A DNA stretch of 32,375 nt from Pseudomonadota bacterium (GTDB taxonomy: Bacteria; Pseudomonadota; Alphaproteobacteria; Acetobacterales; Acetobacteraceae), in the NCBI GenBank assembly GCA_021808315.1, contig JAKBBY010000011.1, positions 1 through 32,375 on the forward strand, given 5' to 3'. Position numbers and translations under genes: made by a program. This document shows positions 17,687-27,448 of the stretch, piece by piece. Each line of letters begins with the position of its first letter. Positions within the stretch are counted from its first letter, which is position 1. The notes below the pieces were generated by a model. It saw nothing but the letters and a program-made list of their open reading frames with translations, ran no database searches and was not told the DNA's origin.

Positions 17687-18580
17687 CAGCGCCATTCTGA
17701 CCAAGGCGAGCAATTTTTCGAAACTGGCGTCGAGGCTTTTGCCGCTCGTATCGAAAATCAGATCGGCCTTTGCGTAAAAGGCGGCGCGCCCGGCCAGGAT
17801 CATGCGCAAATCTTCCATCGCGGCATCGCTGCCCTCCAATGGCCGCAAATCGCCCTGATCGATCACCCGTTTCATGTGATCTTCGGGGGCCGCGCGCAGC
17901 CAAATGGTGAAGCAATTACCCAGCAACAGGCTGAAATTGGTCGGGTTGGACACCAACCCACCTGACGTTTCGATCACCACGCGGGTAGGGTCTGCCAGCA
18001 CGGCTTCGAGCGCCTGGCGTTCATAGCGGCGGTAAGCCGTCGGGCCATATAAATCCTGGATTTCGGCGAGCGAACCACCGGCGATGCGGGTGATTTCGCG
18101 CCCCAGCTCGACGAAAGGGCGGCCCAATGCCTGCGCGAGCAACCGGCCCAGGCTGGATTTACCCGCCCCCCGCAGGCCGATCAGGGCAATCCGATCGAGC
18201 CGTGTGGTGGTTGATGAGGTCGAATCGAACAAGGCTTCGAGGGCGCGCTGGGCACGCTGCAAATCCTCAGCGCCGCGACCCCGCAACGATTCGCGGATCA
18301 TCAGCCATTCAGGCGTGGCGGTGGTTTCATCGCCCAGCAATTCGGCAATTGGGCAGTCAAGCGCCTGGGCGACGAGTTGGAGAACGAGCACCGACACATT
18401 GCCGATGCCGCTTTCCAAATTGGCCAAATGCCGCTCGGACACTTTGGCGGTGAGAGCCAGCACGCGGCGCGGCATGGCCTTGCGGGCGCGCAACAACCGC
18501 ACCCGTTCGCCCAGAGCAACCAAGAGAGGCTCGCGGGGGGCAGCCGGTTTCGGAGGACGCATTTCCATTAACAACACCAT
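17675..18580 (-). CDS. BzdR/BoxR-like regulator: N-terminal XRE HTH fused to shikimate-kinase-like domain
   Basis: LGERVRLLRARKAMPRRVLALTAKVSERHLANLESGIGNVSVLVLQLVAQAL + linker + IALIGLRGAGKSSLGRLLAQALGRPFVELGREITRIAGGSLAEIQDLYGPTAYRRYERQALEAVL. Confidence 0.88.
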   Translation of the reverse strand: MVLLMEMRPPKPAAPREPLLVALGERVRLLRARKAMPRRVLALTAKVSERHLANLESGIGNVSVLVLQLVAQALDCPIAELLGDETTATPEWLMIRESLRGRGAEDLQRAQRALEALFDSTSSTTTRLDRIALIGLRGAGKSSLGRLLAQALGRPFVELGREITRIAGGSLAEIQDLYGPTAYRRYERQALEAVLADPTRVVIETSGGLVSNPTNFSLLLGNCFTIWLRAAPEDHMKRVIDQGDLRPLEGSDAAMEDLRMILAGRAAFYAKADLIFDTSGKSLDASFEKLLALVRMALNQD

Positions 18581-18616
18581 AGCATCCGCGCCGGATGACG
18601 CAAAACGCAGCCTTGG

Positions 18617-21600
18617 TCAGAGCTCGGCAACGGCGGCAACGCCGGTGACCAGACGGACGGCCTGAGCGAGGCGCGGCGAGACTTTGAAGCCACCCGGCAG
18701 CGCAATATCGAGATGGGTGCCGTGGCCGATACGCGGTGCGATTAGCACCCTGCCCTTGCCGCGCCCTTCGCGATCAAGCAAGGCGCGTAATGGGGCAAGG
18801 GCGTCGGGCCGGTCGATTTCGATGCGCAGACCGCCACCGGCTTCGGCAGCCGCGCGATCCAGTAAATCGACATCCAGGGCAGTGACGCGGAGGGTTTCGC
18901 CGTCTAACCGCAATTCGGTATTGATCAGGAGGGCGGTGCCCTCGGTGAGATGATCGCGCGTGCGGGCAAGAATTTCGGAGAATAATGTGACTTCGAAGCT
19001 GCCCGCCTGATCGGACAATAATACCCAAGCCATGCGGCTGCCGGTGCGCGTGGTGCGCTCTTTGCGGCTGATCACCACACCGGCCAGCTTGGCGCGGGTG
19101 ATGCCCGCACGGGCGGTGGGCTCAATGCGGTTTGAGGCGATGACCCCGAGGCGTTTCAAGGCGGCGTGATACGTATCGAGCGGGTGGGCGGTGAGGTGAT
19201 AGCCGATGGCTTCGGCTTCGAAGCCGAGCCGTTCGAGCGGCGGCCAATCTTGAATGTCGGGGAGTTGCAGCGGCTCGGGCGCGCTGTCAGTGGCGAACAT
19301 ACTGATTTGGCCGGAGCTGCGCGATAAGGCCTCGGCCTGAGCGCGACGCAAAATGGTTTCGGCAGCGGCGGCGACCTGTGCCCGGTTTGGATTGATCGTG
19401 TCAAAAGCGCCCGCTTTAGCGAGCTGCTCAATTTGCGCTTTGTTCAACGCCTTGGGATCGACGCGGGCGGCAAAATCAGCGAGGTCGCGGAATTTTGTGC
19501 TGCCGCGCGCCGCCACAACTTCGCGCATGGCACCTTCGCCCACGCGTTTGATGGCAGCTAAGGCATAACGAATTGCCAACTGCCCATCGTGCGTCGTCTC
19601 GACTGTGAAATCGGCGTCCGACGCATTAATGTCAGGGGCGAGCACCGTGATGCCAAGGCGTTGCGCATCTTGCTTCAGGGCGGCGAGTTTTTCGTGGTTG
19701 GTGTGCGAGAGCGACATGCAGGCCGCGATAAAGGCGGCGGGATGATTGGCACGTAGCCAAGCGGTTTGATAGGAAACTAGCGCATAGGCGGCGGCATGCG
19801 ATTTATTGAAGCCGTAATCGGCGAATTTAGCCATCAGATCAAAAACTTCGATAGCTTTGGCTTCGCTCACCCCCTTCGCTGCCGCGCCATCCACAAAGAT
19901 TTTTCGTTGGGCTTCCATTTCGGCGCGAATTTTCTTACCCATCGCACGGCGCAGCAAATCGGCGGCGCCAAGGCTATAGCCGGCCATCAGCTGCGCGATT
20001 TGCATCACCTGTTCTTGATAGACCATGATGCCGTAGGTTTCAGCAAGAATGGGCTGCAACATCGGGTCTGGCGGTTCCCAGGCTTCGCCATGTTTGCGGG
20101 CACAATAGGCCGGGATATTTGCCATCGGGCCGGGACGGCCGAGCGCCTGGGCGGCGACGAGGTCTTCGAACCGGTCCGGACGCATTTGCTTTAATACATC
20201 GCGGAAGGCTTGGGTTTCGAAGGTGAACACGCCACCCGCTTCGCCGCGCGCGAGCATATCGTAAGTTTTTTTGTCATCGAGCGGGATGCTGGCCAGATTA
20301 AGGTCGGTGCCAAGACCGCGCAGAAATTTCACCGCTCGATCGAGAATCGTTAGTGTTGTCAAGCCCAGGAAATCGAATTTAACCAGCCCAGCGCTTTCGA
20401 CATATTTCATCGAATATTGGGTGATCAACAAATCCGAGCGCGGATCTTTGTAGAGCGGGACTAACTCGGCTAATGGCCGGTCGCCGATCACCACGCCAGC
20501 GGCATGGGTGCTGGCATGACGATAGAGCCCTTCGACCTGCAGGGCGATTTCAAGCAGGCGGCGCACGGCTTCATCGGCATCGCGCATCTCGCGCAGGCGC
20601 GGCTCAGCCTCAATCGCTTCGGCGAGCGGAATTGGTTTGGCGGGATTGTTGGGCGTGGCCTCCGCAACTTTATTGACCTGGCCATAAGGCATGCCGAGCA
20701 CACGCCCCACATCGCGCACGGCGGCGCGGGCTTGCAGTTTGCCGAACGTGATAATTTGCGCCACCCGGTCTGCGCCATATTCACGTTTGACATAATCAAT
20801 GACTTCGTCGCGCCGTTCCTGGCAAAAATCGATATCGAAATCAGGCATCGATACGCGCTCTGGATTCAAAAACCGCTCGAACAGCAGATTGAACGGGATC
20901 GGGTCAATATCCGTAATCAACAGCGCGTAGGCGGCGAGCGAGCCAGCACCCGAACCACGACCAGGGCCAACCGGAATGCCTTGCTGCTTGGCCCATTGAA
21001 TAAAATCCGCGACGATCAGGAAATAGCCGGGAAAACCCATTTGCTCGATAATCGTAAGCTCGAACTCGAGCCGTTCGTTGTAGCGGGCAGCGGTCGCTGC
21101 ATCGGCATTCATCGCGGCGAGGCGGCGCGCTAAGCCTTGGCGTGCCATGGTGCGGAGGGTTTCAGCCTCCGTGCTGCCGGGGTGGATTTTCGGGCAAATG
21201 GGCAAAAGTGGCTTGCGGGTTGGGGCGGCGATTGCGCAACGCTGCGCAATATACAACGTATTATCGCAGGCATCCGGCAAATCGGCGAACAGAGTGCGCA
21301 TCGTGCGCGCGGGTTTGAACCAATGCTCAGGGGTGACGCGCCGACGCTCGGCTTCAGCGAGCAGACGTCCTTCGGCGATGCAGAGCAGCGCATCATGCGC
21401 CTCATGCATTTCCGGCTTGGCGAAGAAACATTCATTGGTGGCGACTAACGGCACGCGCGCCGCCTCGGCAAGGGCGATCAAACCCGGCTCCACCGCGCGT
21501 TCTGCGGGGAGAAAATGCCGCTCCAACTCAACGGCCAAACGATCGCCAAAAATGTCGAGCAACGTGCTGAGCAACTGGGTTGCTTCATTTTGTTGCGCTT

Positions 21601-22036
21601 CGCCCAGCAGCCGACCAATCGGGCCAAAGCGGCCGCCGGTGAGCAGGATCAGCCCGGCATGATGACGCGAAAGGGTCTCGATGCTGATTTGCGGCTTGCC
21701 GCTCAGGCCTGGTTCGAGAAAGCCGGCGGAGGAAAGTTTCGAGAGATTATCGAAACCTTCGGCATTTTGCGCGAGAGCGATGATCGGATCGGGTGGTAGG
21801 GCTGGGTTATCGGTGCGGGCGAGGCCGAGCTGGCAACCGAGGATGGGCTGCACACCCGCATTCATACAGGCTTGGGAGAATTCGATGGCACCGAACAAAT
21901 TGCCAGTATCCGCGATCGCGACCGCTGGCATGGCATCCGCGCGGGCGAGCGCGGCGATTTTATCGGGTTTGATCGCGCCTTCCGATAGCGAATAGGCAGA
22001 ATGGACACGCAAATGAACGAAGGAATCGGTGGTCAT
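18617..22036 (-). CDS. dnaE: DNA polymerase III subunit alpha
   Basis: FVHLRVHSAYSLSEGAIKP PHP start; GRGSGAGSLAAYALLITDIDPIPFNLLFERFLNPERVSMPDFDIDFCQERRDEVIDYV; GRPGPMANIPAYCARKHG. Confidence 0.97.
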   Translation of the reverse strand: MTTDSFVHLRVHSAYSLSEGAIKPDKIAALARADAMPAVAIADTGNLFGAIEFSQACMNAGVQPILGCQLGLARTDNPALPPDPIIALAQNAEGFDNLSKLSSAGFLEPGLSGKPQISIETLSRHHAGLILLTGGRFGPIGRLLGEAQQNEATQLLSTLLDIFGDRLAVELERHFLPAERAVEPGLIALAEAARVPLVATNECFFAKPEMHEAHDALLCIAEGRLLAEAERRRVTPEHWFKPARTMRTLFADLPDACDNTLYIAQRCAIAAPTRKPLLPICPKIHPGSTEAETLRTMARQGLARRLAAMNADAATAARYNERLEFELTIIEQMGFPGYFLIVADFIQWAKQQGIPVGPGRGSGAGSLAAYALLITDIDPIPFNLLFERFLNPERVSMPDFDIDFCQERRDEVIDYVKREYGADRVAQIITFGKLQARAAVRDVGRVLGMPYGQVNKVAEATPNNPAKPIPLAEAIEAEPRLREMRDADEAVRRLLEIALQVEGLYRHASTHAAGVVIGDRPLAELVPLYKDPRSDLLITQYSMKYVESAGLVKFDFLGLTTLTILDRAVKFLRGLGTDLNLASIPLDDKKTYDMLARGEAGGVFTFETQAFRDVLKQMRPDRFEDLVAAQALGRPGPMANIPAYCARKHGEAWEPPDPMLQPILAETYGIMVYQEQVMQIAQLMAGYSLGAADLLRRAMGKKIRAEMEAQRKIFVDGAAAKGVSEAKAIEVFDLMAKFADYGFNKSHAAAYALVSYQTAWLRANHPAAFIAACMSLSHTNHEKLAALKQDAQRLGITVLAPDINASDADFTVETTHDGQLAIRYALAAIKRVGEGAMREVVAARGSTKFRDLADFAARVDPKALNKAQIEQLAKAGAFDTINPNRAQVAAAAETILRRAQAEALSRSSGQISMFATDSAPEPLQLPDIQDWPPLERLGFEAEAIGYHLTAHPLDTYHAALKRLGVIASNRIEPTARAGITRAKLAGVVISRKERTTRTGSRMAWVLLSDQAGSFEVTLFSEILARTRDHLTEGTALLINTELRLDGETLRVTALDVDLLDRAAAEAGGGLRIEIDRPDALAPLRALLDREGRGKGRVLIAPRIGHGTHLDIALPGGFKVSPRLAQAVRLVTGVAAVAEL

Positions 22037-22082
22037 GGCCCAGCCTATCAGCCTCGCGGGGCCTGCAGCAAGCGCCGCCTGA

Positions 22083-23561
22083 TTAGATTGGTGGGCGGCG
22101 CTGCTCCCAAGGCGCGGCTTGTTCGAGTTGTCCGGCAAGGCGAAATAACATGTCTTCCCCGCCGAATTTGGCGGTGAACATCACACCGACCGGCAGGCCC
22201 TCGGCACTGTGATGGAGCGGCACCGACATTGAGGGCACAAAGCACAAATTGGCGAGTTGGGTGAAGGGCGTGCGTTCGAGATTACGAAACGCCAAATCAT
22301 CAATGATGCCGGATTTGATCATTAGTTTTCCGGCCCGCAAAGCAATGGCGACCTTGGCCAGGCGCTCTTGCGCGGGTGGTGTTGCCAGTTCGCCGATTTT
22401 GGATGGCGCCATCGCGACGGTTGGGGTGAGAAATAAATCATAACGTTGGTGGAACGCACCGAGCGCGCGGGCATAGTTGTTCCACCCATGCACGGAGGTG
22501 ACAAAATCACCGGCAGAGAGCGCCTGGCCGAGCAGGGCGAGGGCGCGGGTATCGGTTTCAAAATCAGTCGCCGGGGCGCCCGTTCGCGCCATGACCTGCG
22601 CCATCAGGGCCGCGACATGGGCAAAATACATCGTCATATAGCTCTGCGCGAGCGCCTTGCCGTCAATTGCCGGTTCGGCTTCGTCAACGTAATGGCCCAG
22701 CGATTCCAGCAATTTGGCGGCTTCGCGCACAGCGGTGACGTTGTCGGCATCGACCCGGCCACCAATGGGCGAGCGCGTCGAGAACCCGATGCGCAAGCGC
22801 CCCGGATCAGCCCCCACCTCTTCGCTATACGGGCGCAGCGGCGGCGCGATGTTGAATGGCTCACCGGGCGCCGGGCCTGCCAAGCAATCGAGCATGGCCG
22901 CAGAATCGCGCACCGAGCGGGTCAGGGTATGGCTACATACCGCCCCTTCCCATAGCTCGCCGGCGGCAGGGCCTTCGGGAATGCGGCCCCGGGAGGGCTT
23001 CAAGCCAAACAAGCCGCAAAAAGCGGCAGGGATGCGAATTGAACCGCCACCGTCCGAAGCGCCAGCCATCGGCACATAGCGCGCCGCCACCGCCGCAGCG
23101 GAGCCGCCGGAGGAACCGCCGGGCGTGCGCTCGGTATTCCACGGATTGCGCGAGGCACCGTGCAGCGCCGTCTCGGTAATCGCTTTGAGGCCGAGCTCGG
23201 GCGTCGCTGTGGTCGCGACGATCACAAGGCCGGCGGCCAAGCAGCGATCAACATAGGTGGCATTGGTGGTGGGAACGTTGTTGCGCGTTGCGCGTGACCC
23301 CATGGTCATGCGAGTGCCTGCGTAATCCTGCGCCAAATCTTTGAGCAAAAACGGCACGCCCGCGAATTTTCCGGCGTGCGGGCTAGCAAGTTGGCTGCGC
23401 GCCCGATCACGCGTATCGACCGCGATGGCGTTCAGCGTTGGCTCCAGCGCATCAATCCGGGCAAGGGTAGCGTCCAGCACTTCGGTTTCGCTGATTTTCC
23501 GCTCGGCAATCAGCTGCGCGATCGCGGTGGCATCATAGGATGTTAGATCGATTATGGCCAT
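22083..23561 (-). CDS. Amidase (amidase-signature family)
   Basis: FLLKDLAQDYAGTRMTMGS; NTERTPGGSSGGSAAAVAARYVPMAGASDGGGSIRIPAAFCGLFGLKPSRGRIP (Ser-cisSer-Lys signature). Confidence 0.93.
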   Translation of the reverse strand: MAIIDLTSYDATAIAQLIAERKISETEVLDATLARIDALEPTLNAIAVDTRDRARSQLASPHAGKFAGVPFLLKDLAQDYAGTRMTMGSRATRNNVPTTNATYVDRCLAAGLVIVATTATPELGLKAITETALHGASRNPWNTERTPGGSSGGSAAAVAARYVPMAGASDGGGSIRIPAAFCGLFGLKPSRGRIPEGPAAGELWEGAVCSHTLTRSVRDSAAMLDCLAGPAPGEPFNIAPPLRPYSEEVGADPGRLRIGFSTRSPIGGRVDADNVTAVREAAKLLESLGHYVDEAEPAIDGKALAQSYMTMYFAHVAALMAQVMARTGAPATDFETDTRALALLGQALSAGDFVTSVHGWNNYARALGAFHQRYDLFLTPTVAMAPSKIGELATPPAQERLAKVAIALRAGKLMIKSGIIDDLAFRNLERTPFTQLANLCFVPSMSVPLHHSAEGLPVGVMFTAKFGGEDMLFRLAGQLEQAAPWEQRRPPI

Positions 23562-23585
23562 CAGATCCTCCGGTTGCCGCTTGAG

Positions 23586-24563
23586 CTAGAGAGCGAATTT
23601 GAGCTTTGCCGCCAATTCTCCAATGATGCCGCGCCGAAACAACAACACGCAGGCGATGAAAATGACGCCTTGGATAACGGTCACCCAATCGCTGAAACTG
23701 GCGAGATAATATTGCATCGCGATGATGATTGCAGCGCCAATCAACGGTCCATAAATCGTGCCAATACCGCCGACCAACACCATCAGCACCACGATGCCCG
23801 AGGTGGCATTGCCAACATCGGTCAAGGTGACAATATGCGTGACCAATGCATTGAGGGCGCCCGCTAATCCGGCAAGACCTGCCGCGATTGTAAACACAAT
23901 CCATTTATATTGGGCCGGTTTATAGCCGAGCGAAATTGCGCGATTTTCATTTTCCCGGATCGCCTTCACCACCTGACCAAAGGGGGAATGCACGACGCGA
24001 TGCACAAACAAAAAGGCAATCAGAAACACCACCAGCGCGAAGACGTATAAATGCAAATCGCTATGGAGCGATATAATTCCCGCCACCTGACCACGCGGGA
24101 TATTTTGCATGCCGTTCTCACCGCCGGTGAAGCCGGTATCTTGCACAGCAAAGAAATTAACAAATTGCGCGAGGGCGAGCGTGATCATGGCAAAATAAAT
24201 AGTTTGCCGACGGATCGCGAGCCAACCAAACACCGCGCCAATCGCCGCGCCGGTGAGTGTGCCCAGCGCCACGCCCGCCTCGGGGGTCAGATGCAGCGTT
24301 TGTACTGCATACCCGCCGACATAGGCACCCATGCCGAAATAAGCCGCCTGACCAAGCGAGAGCAGGCCGGTATATCCCATCAGCAAATTAGCGCCCATCG
24401 CGAAAATCGCGAAGCACATAACCTGCATCAAAAACACGGGATAGGCAACGAACGGCGCGACCATCAATGTTGCCAGCATCAAGACAAATGCTACCGATTG
24501 TGCGCCGGTGAAGCCCCAAATCATTTCACGCGGTGGTGCCTTGGGCAGAGCGGTGTCTGACAT
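23586..24563 (-). CDS. livM: Branched-chain amino acid-type ABC transporter permease (LivM-like)
   Basis: MGANLLMGYTGLLSLGQAAYFGMGAYVGGYA; VVLMVLVGGIGTIYGPLIGAAIIIAMQYYL. Confidence 0.92.
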   Translation of the reverse strand: MSDTALPKAPPREMIWGFTGAQSVAFVLMLATLMVAPFVAYPVFLMQVMCFAIFAMGANLLMGYTGLLSLGQAAYFGMGAYVGGYAVQTLHLTPEAGVALGTLTGAAIGAVFGWLAIRRQTIYFAMITLALAQFVNFFAVQDTGFTGGENGMQNIPRGQVAGIISLHSDLHLYVFALVVFLIAFLFVHRVVHSPFGQVVKAIRENENRAISLGYKPAQYKWIVFTIAAGLAGLAGALNALVTHIVTLTDVGNATSGIVVLMVLVGGIGTIYGPLIGAAIIIAMQYYLASFSDWVTVIQGVIFIACVLLFRRGIIGELAAKLKFAL

Positions 24564-25450
24564 TATGCCGCCTTTCCGAATAGCCCGGCGGGGCGGGTGA
24601 GCAAAACAATCGCCATCACCGCGAACACCACGACCGAGGAGGCTGGCGGATAAAACACTTCGGTAAAGCCTTGAATAATGCCAAGACCAAAACCGGTGAG
24701 GATGGCCCCGCCAATCGAGCCCATGCCGCCAATGACCACCACGGCAAACACCGTATCGATCAAGGCGCTGCCCATATTTGGATTAACCGAGTATAGCGGC
24801 GCTGCGAGCACGCCGGCAAGCCCAGCGAGGCCGACGCCGCCGGCAAATGTCAGCGCGATCAAGCGCGGCACGTTAACGCCAAAGGCTTGGACCAAGGATG
24901 GGTTTTCGGTCGCCGCGCGCAACAACGCGCCCAACCTCGTTTTTTCAATCGTGAACCAAACGGCGGTGCAAATGACAATCGCGGCAACAATGACAAATCC
25001 GCGATAGACAGGGAGGAACATGAAGCCAAGATCGACAACACCCGACAACAGATCAGGCGCATTATAGGCGACACCGGAACTGCCAAAACCGTTGGTGAAC
25101 AACCCCTCGAGAACTAACGCGAGGCCAAACGTGAGAAGCAGACCATAGAGAATATCGAGCTTATAGGTGAAACGGATCAAGCCGCGCTCAATACCCAGGC
25201 CAAGAGCTGCGACGATGACCGGCGCAATGAGAAGCGCCGGCCAGAAGCCAATTCCCAAATAGTGATGCAAGCCCCAGGTGACGAAAGCACCCACCATGAA
25301 TAAGGCGCCATGCGCGAAATTGATCACGCGCAAGAGGCCAAAAATGATCGCCAAGCCCAACGAGAGCATGGCATAGAACGAGCCATTAATAATGCCGAGC
25401 AATAATTGCCCGAACAAAAGCGGCGCTGGCTTGCCGAAAATCATCATCAT
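24563..25450 (-). CDS. livH: Branched-chain amino acid-type ABC transporter permease (LivH-like)
   Basis: GIINGSFYAMLSLGLAIIFGLLRVINFAHGALFMVGAFVTW; VVIGGMGSIGGAILTGFGLGIIQG. Confidence 0.93.
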   Translation of the reverse strand: MMMIFGKPAPLLFGQLLLGIINGSFYAMLSLGLAIIFGLLRVINFAHGALFMVGAFVTWGLHHYLGIGFWPALLIAPVIVAALGLGIERGLIRFTYKLDILYGLLLTFGLALVLEGLFTNGFGSSGVAYNAPDLLSGVVDLGFMFLPVYRGFVIVAAIVICTAVWFTIEKTRLGALLRAATENPSLVQAFGVNVPRLIALTFAGGVGLAGLAGVLAAPLYSVNPNMGSALIDTVFAVVVIGGMGSIGGAILTGFGLGIIQGFTEVFYPPASSVVVFAVMAIVLLTRPAGLFGKAA

Positions 25451-25466
25451 GGTGGGGCGCTACCGA

Positions 25467-26705
25467 TCAGGTTTTAATGAGCTTGCAGGCCGTTTCCTCG
25501 GACATCGGCATATAGGCCTTGTTGGCCGGGGTAGAGGCGAGCAGGGTGTAGTAATCCCAGGGGATTTTGCTTTCACCAGGCTTTTTCACCTTGAACAAAT
25601 AGGCCGTGCACATGAACCGGCCATCCTCGCGGATATAGGCTTTGCCGAATGCGTCATCATCGGTTGGCATTTTCTTCATCGCCGCGACCAGCTCTGCGCC
25701 ATTCTTGACCGCTGCCATATTATTCATGGCGTGAACCGTTTTCAGGAAGTGCAGCGTGCCAGAATAGCATCCGGCCTGATCCATGCAGGGATAGTTATTG
25801 GGAGTGCGCGGCAGCACCCGCTTGGTGAAGGCGCGCGTGCGGTCGTTCAAGTTCCAATAGAAGCTTTCGGTGAGGATCAAATCCTGCGCGATATCTAAGC
25901 CCATACCATGAACATCGTTGATAAACACAAGCAGACCCGCGATTTTCATTTTTTTGGTCAGGCCGAATTGATGCGCCTGCTTAATCGAATTCACAGTATC
26001 GGCACCGGCATTGGCCAGGCCGAGCACTTGCGCACCCGACGATTCCGCCTGGATCAAGAACGAGGAGAAATCGGTGGTTTGCGGGAACGGATAATTGACA
26101 TTGCCGACCACGGTTCCGCCATGGCTTTTGACCACCGCTGCCGTTTGATCATGCAGCAAATGCCCAAAGGCGTAATTGGCAGTGACAAAGAACCAGCTTT
26201 TGCCGCCGGCCTTGACCATGGCACCGCCCGTCGATTGAGCGAGCATGTAGGTGTCATATGTCCAGTGGATGCTCTGCGCGTTGCAGAATTTGTCGGTGAG
26301 CGATGAACCCGCAGCGCCGGAGTCGATGAAGGCGCGGTTTTTGTCATGCGCAACGCCATTAATCGCAATCGCGACGGCGGTGTTGGGCACATCAATGACC
26401 AAATCAACACCTTGGTCGTAGAATTGCCGGGCAAGGGCGGTGCCGACATCGGGTTTGTTCTGGTGATCGCCCTTCAGGACGGTGACGTTATAGCCTTTTT
26501 GCGTCGCGCCGAAATCGGCAACGGCTTGTTCAACGCAGGCAACCGAGGTTGGGCCGCCATCATCACGATAGGGACCAGAAAAATCGCTGATCACCGCAAT
26601 CTTGATGGATTTACCACCAGCGGCGCGCGCCCGGCCCATCGGCAGGCTAGCCATGGCCGCGCCGGTTGCAGCACTACCGATCAGAGTTCGTCTTGATATC
26701 GTCAT
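25467..26705 (-). CDS. Liv-type ABC transporter substrate-binding protein with Tat-like signal peptide
   Basis: MTISRRTLIGSAATGAAMASLPMGRARAAGGKSIKIAVISDFSGPYRDDGG; SWFFVTANYAFGHLLHDQTAAVVKSHGGTVVG. Confidence 0.92.
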   Translation of the reverse strand: MTISRRTLIGSAATGAAMASLPMGRARAAGGKSIKIAVISDFSGPYRDDGGPTSVACVEQAVADFGATQKGYNVTVLKGDHQNKPDVGTALARQFYDQGVDLVIDVPNTAVAIAINGVAHDKNRAFIDSGAAGSSLTDKFCNAQSIHWTYDTYMLAQSTGGAMVKAGGKSWFFVTANYAFGHLLHDQTAAVVKSHGGTVVGNVNYPFPQTTDFSSFLIQAESSGAQVLGLANAGADTVNSIKQAHQFGLTKKMKIAGLLVFINDVHGMGLDIAQDLILTESFYWNLNDRTRAFTKRVLPRTPNNYPCMDQAGCYSGTLHFLKTVHAMNNMAAVKNGAELVAAMKKMPTDDDAFGKAYIREDGRFMCTAYLFKVKKPGESKIPWDYYTLLASTPANKAYMPMSEETACKLIKT

Positions 26706-26740
26706 TGTCAGTTGCTCCCATTGCTTTTGTGAAACATTAA

Positions 26741-27448
26741 TTAGATCCCGAGCCGCTGGTGCAGCATATCTTGCTTCTCGGGAAGTTGGTCGCGGGTAAT
26801 CATATCCACCACCTGACCATGCTCGATCAGATAATGCCGGTCCGCGAGTTGTGAGGCGAAGCGGAAATTCTGCTCGACCAGCAGAATAGTAAAGCCGCGA
26901 CGCTTGATTTCGCCGATCATGGCGGCGATTTGTTGAACGATCACCGGCGCCAACCCCTCGGTGGGCTCATCAAATAGCAATAGCCGAGCACCAGTGCGTA
27001 AGATCCTGGCAATGGCCAGCATTTGTTGCTCGCCGCCGGATAATTTGGTGCCCGCACTTTTACCGCGTTCCCGCAAATTGGGAAACAGCGTGTAAATATC
27101 ATCAAGAGCCATGCCGCCTGGCCCAATCACCGGCGGCAGCAGCAGATTTTCTTCAACCGTCAGGCCAGAAAAAATCCCGCGATCTTCAGGACAAAACCCA
27201 ATACCGGCACGACCGATCTGATCGGGTCGCGCGGCGATCAGATCGACGCTTTGAAAGCGAATATGGCCTGAGCGCCGGGGCACCAATCCCATAATCGATT
27301 TAAGGGTGGTTGATTTTCCCGCCCCGTTACGGCCGAGCAAGGTCACGCATTCGCCTTCATGAATTTCGAGACCAATGCCATGCAGCACATGGCTTTCATC
27401 ATACCACGCATTCAAATCAGCCACGCTCAGCATGGGGGTATCAGACAT
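26741..27448 (-). CDS. livF: Liv-type ABC transporter ATP-binding protein (LivF-like)
   Basis: Walker A GRNGAGKST; LSGGEQQMLAIARIL; LLLFDEPTEGLAPVIVQQIAAMI. Confidence 0.93.
   Translation of the reverse strand: MSDTPMLSVADLNAWYDESHVLHGIGLEIHEGECVTLLGRNGAGKSTTLKSIMGLVPRRSGHIRFQSVDLIAARPDQIGRAGIGFCPEDRGIFSGLTVEENLLLPPVIGPGGMALDDIYTLFPNLRERGKSAGTKLSGGEQQMLAIARILRTGARLLLFDEPTEGLAPVIVQQIAAMIGEIKRRGFTILLVEQNFRFASQLADRHYLIEHGQVVDMITRDQLPEKQDMLHQRLGI

Noticed and set aside
18084-18665. 193-aa plus-strand ORF opposite the HTH-shikimate kinase gene
   Set aside because: Arg/Ser-rich antisense frame; the opposite strand has clear HTH and P-loop motifs.
20504-21133. 209-aa plus-strand ORF within dnaE
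   Set aside because: Antisense shadow within the conserved polymerase catalytic region.
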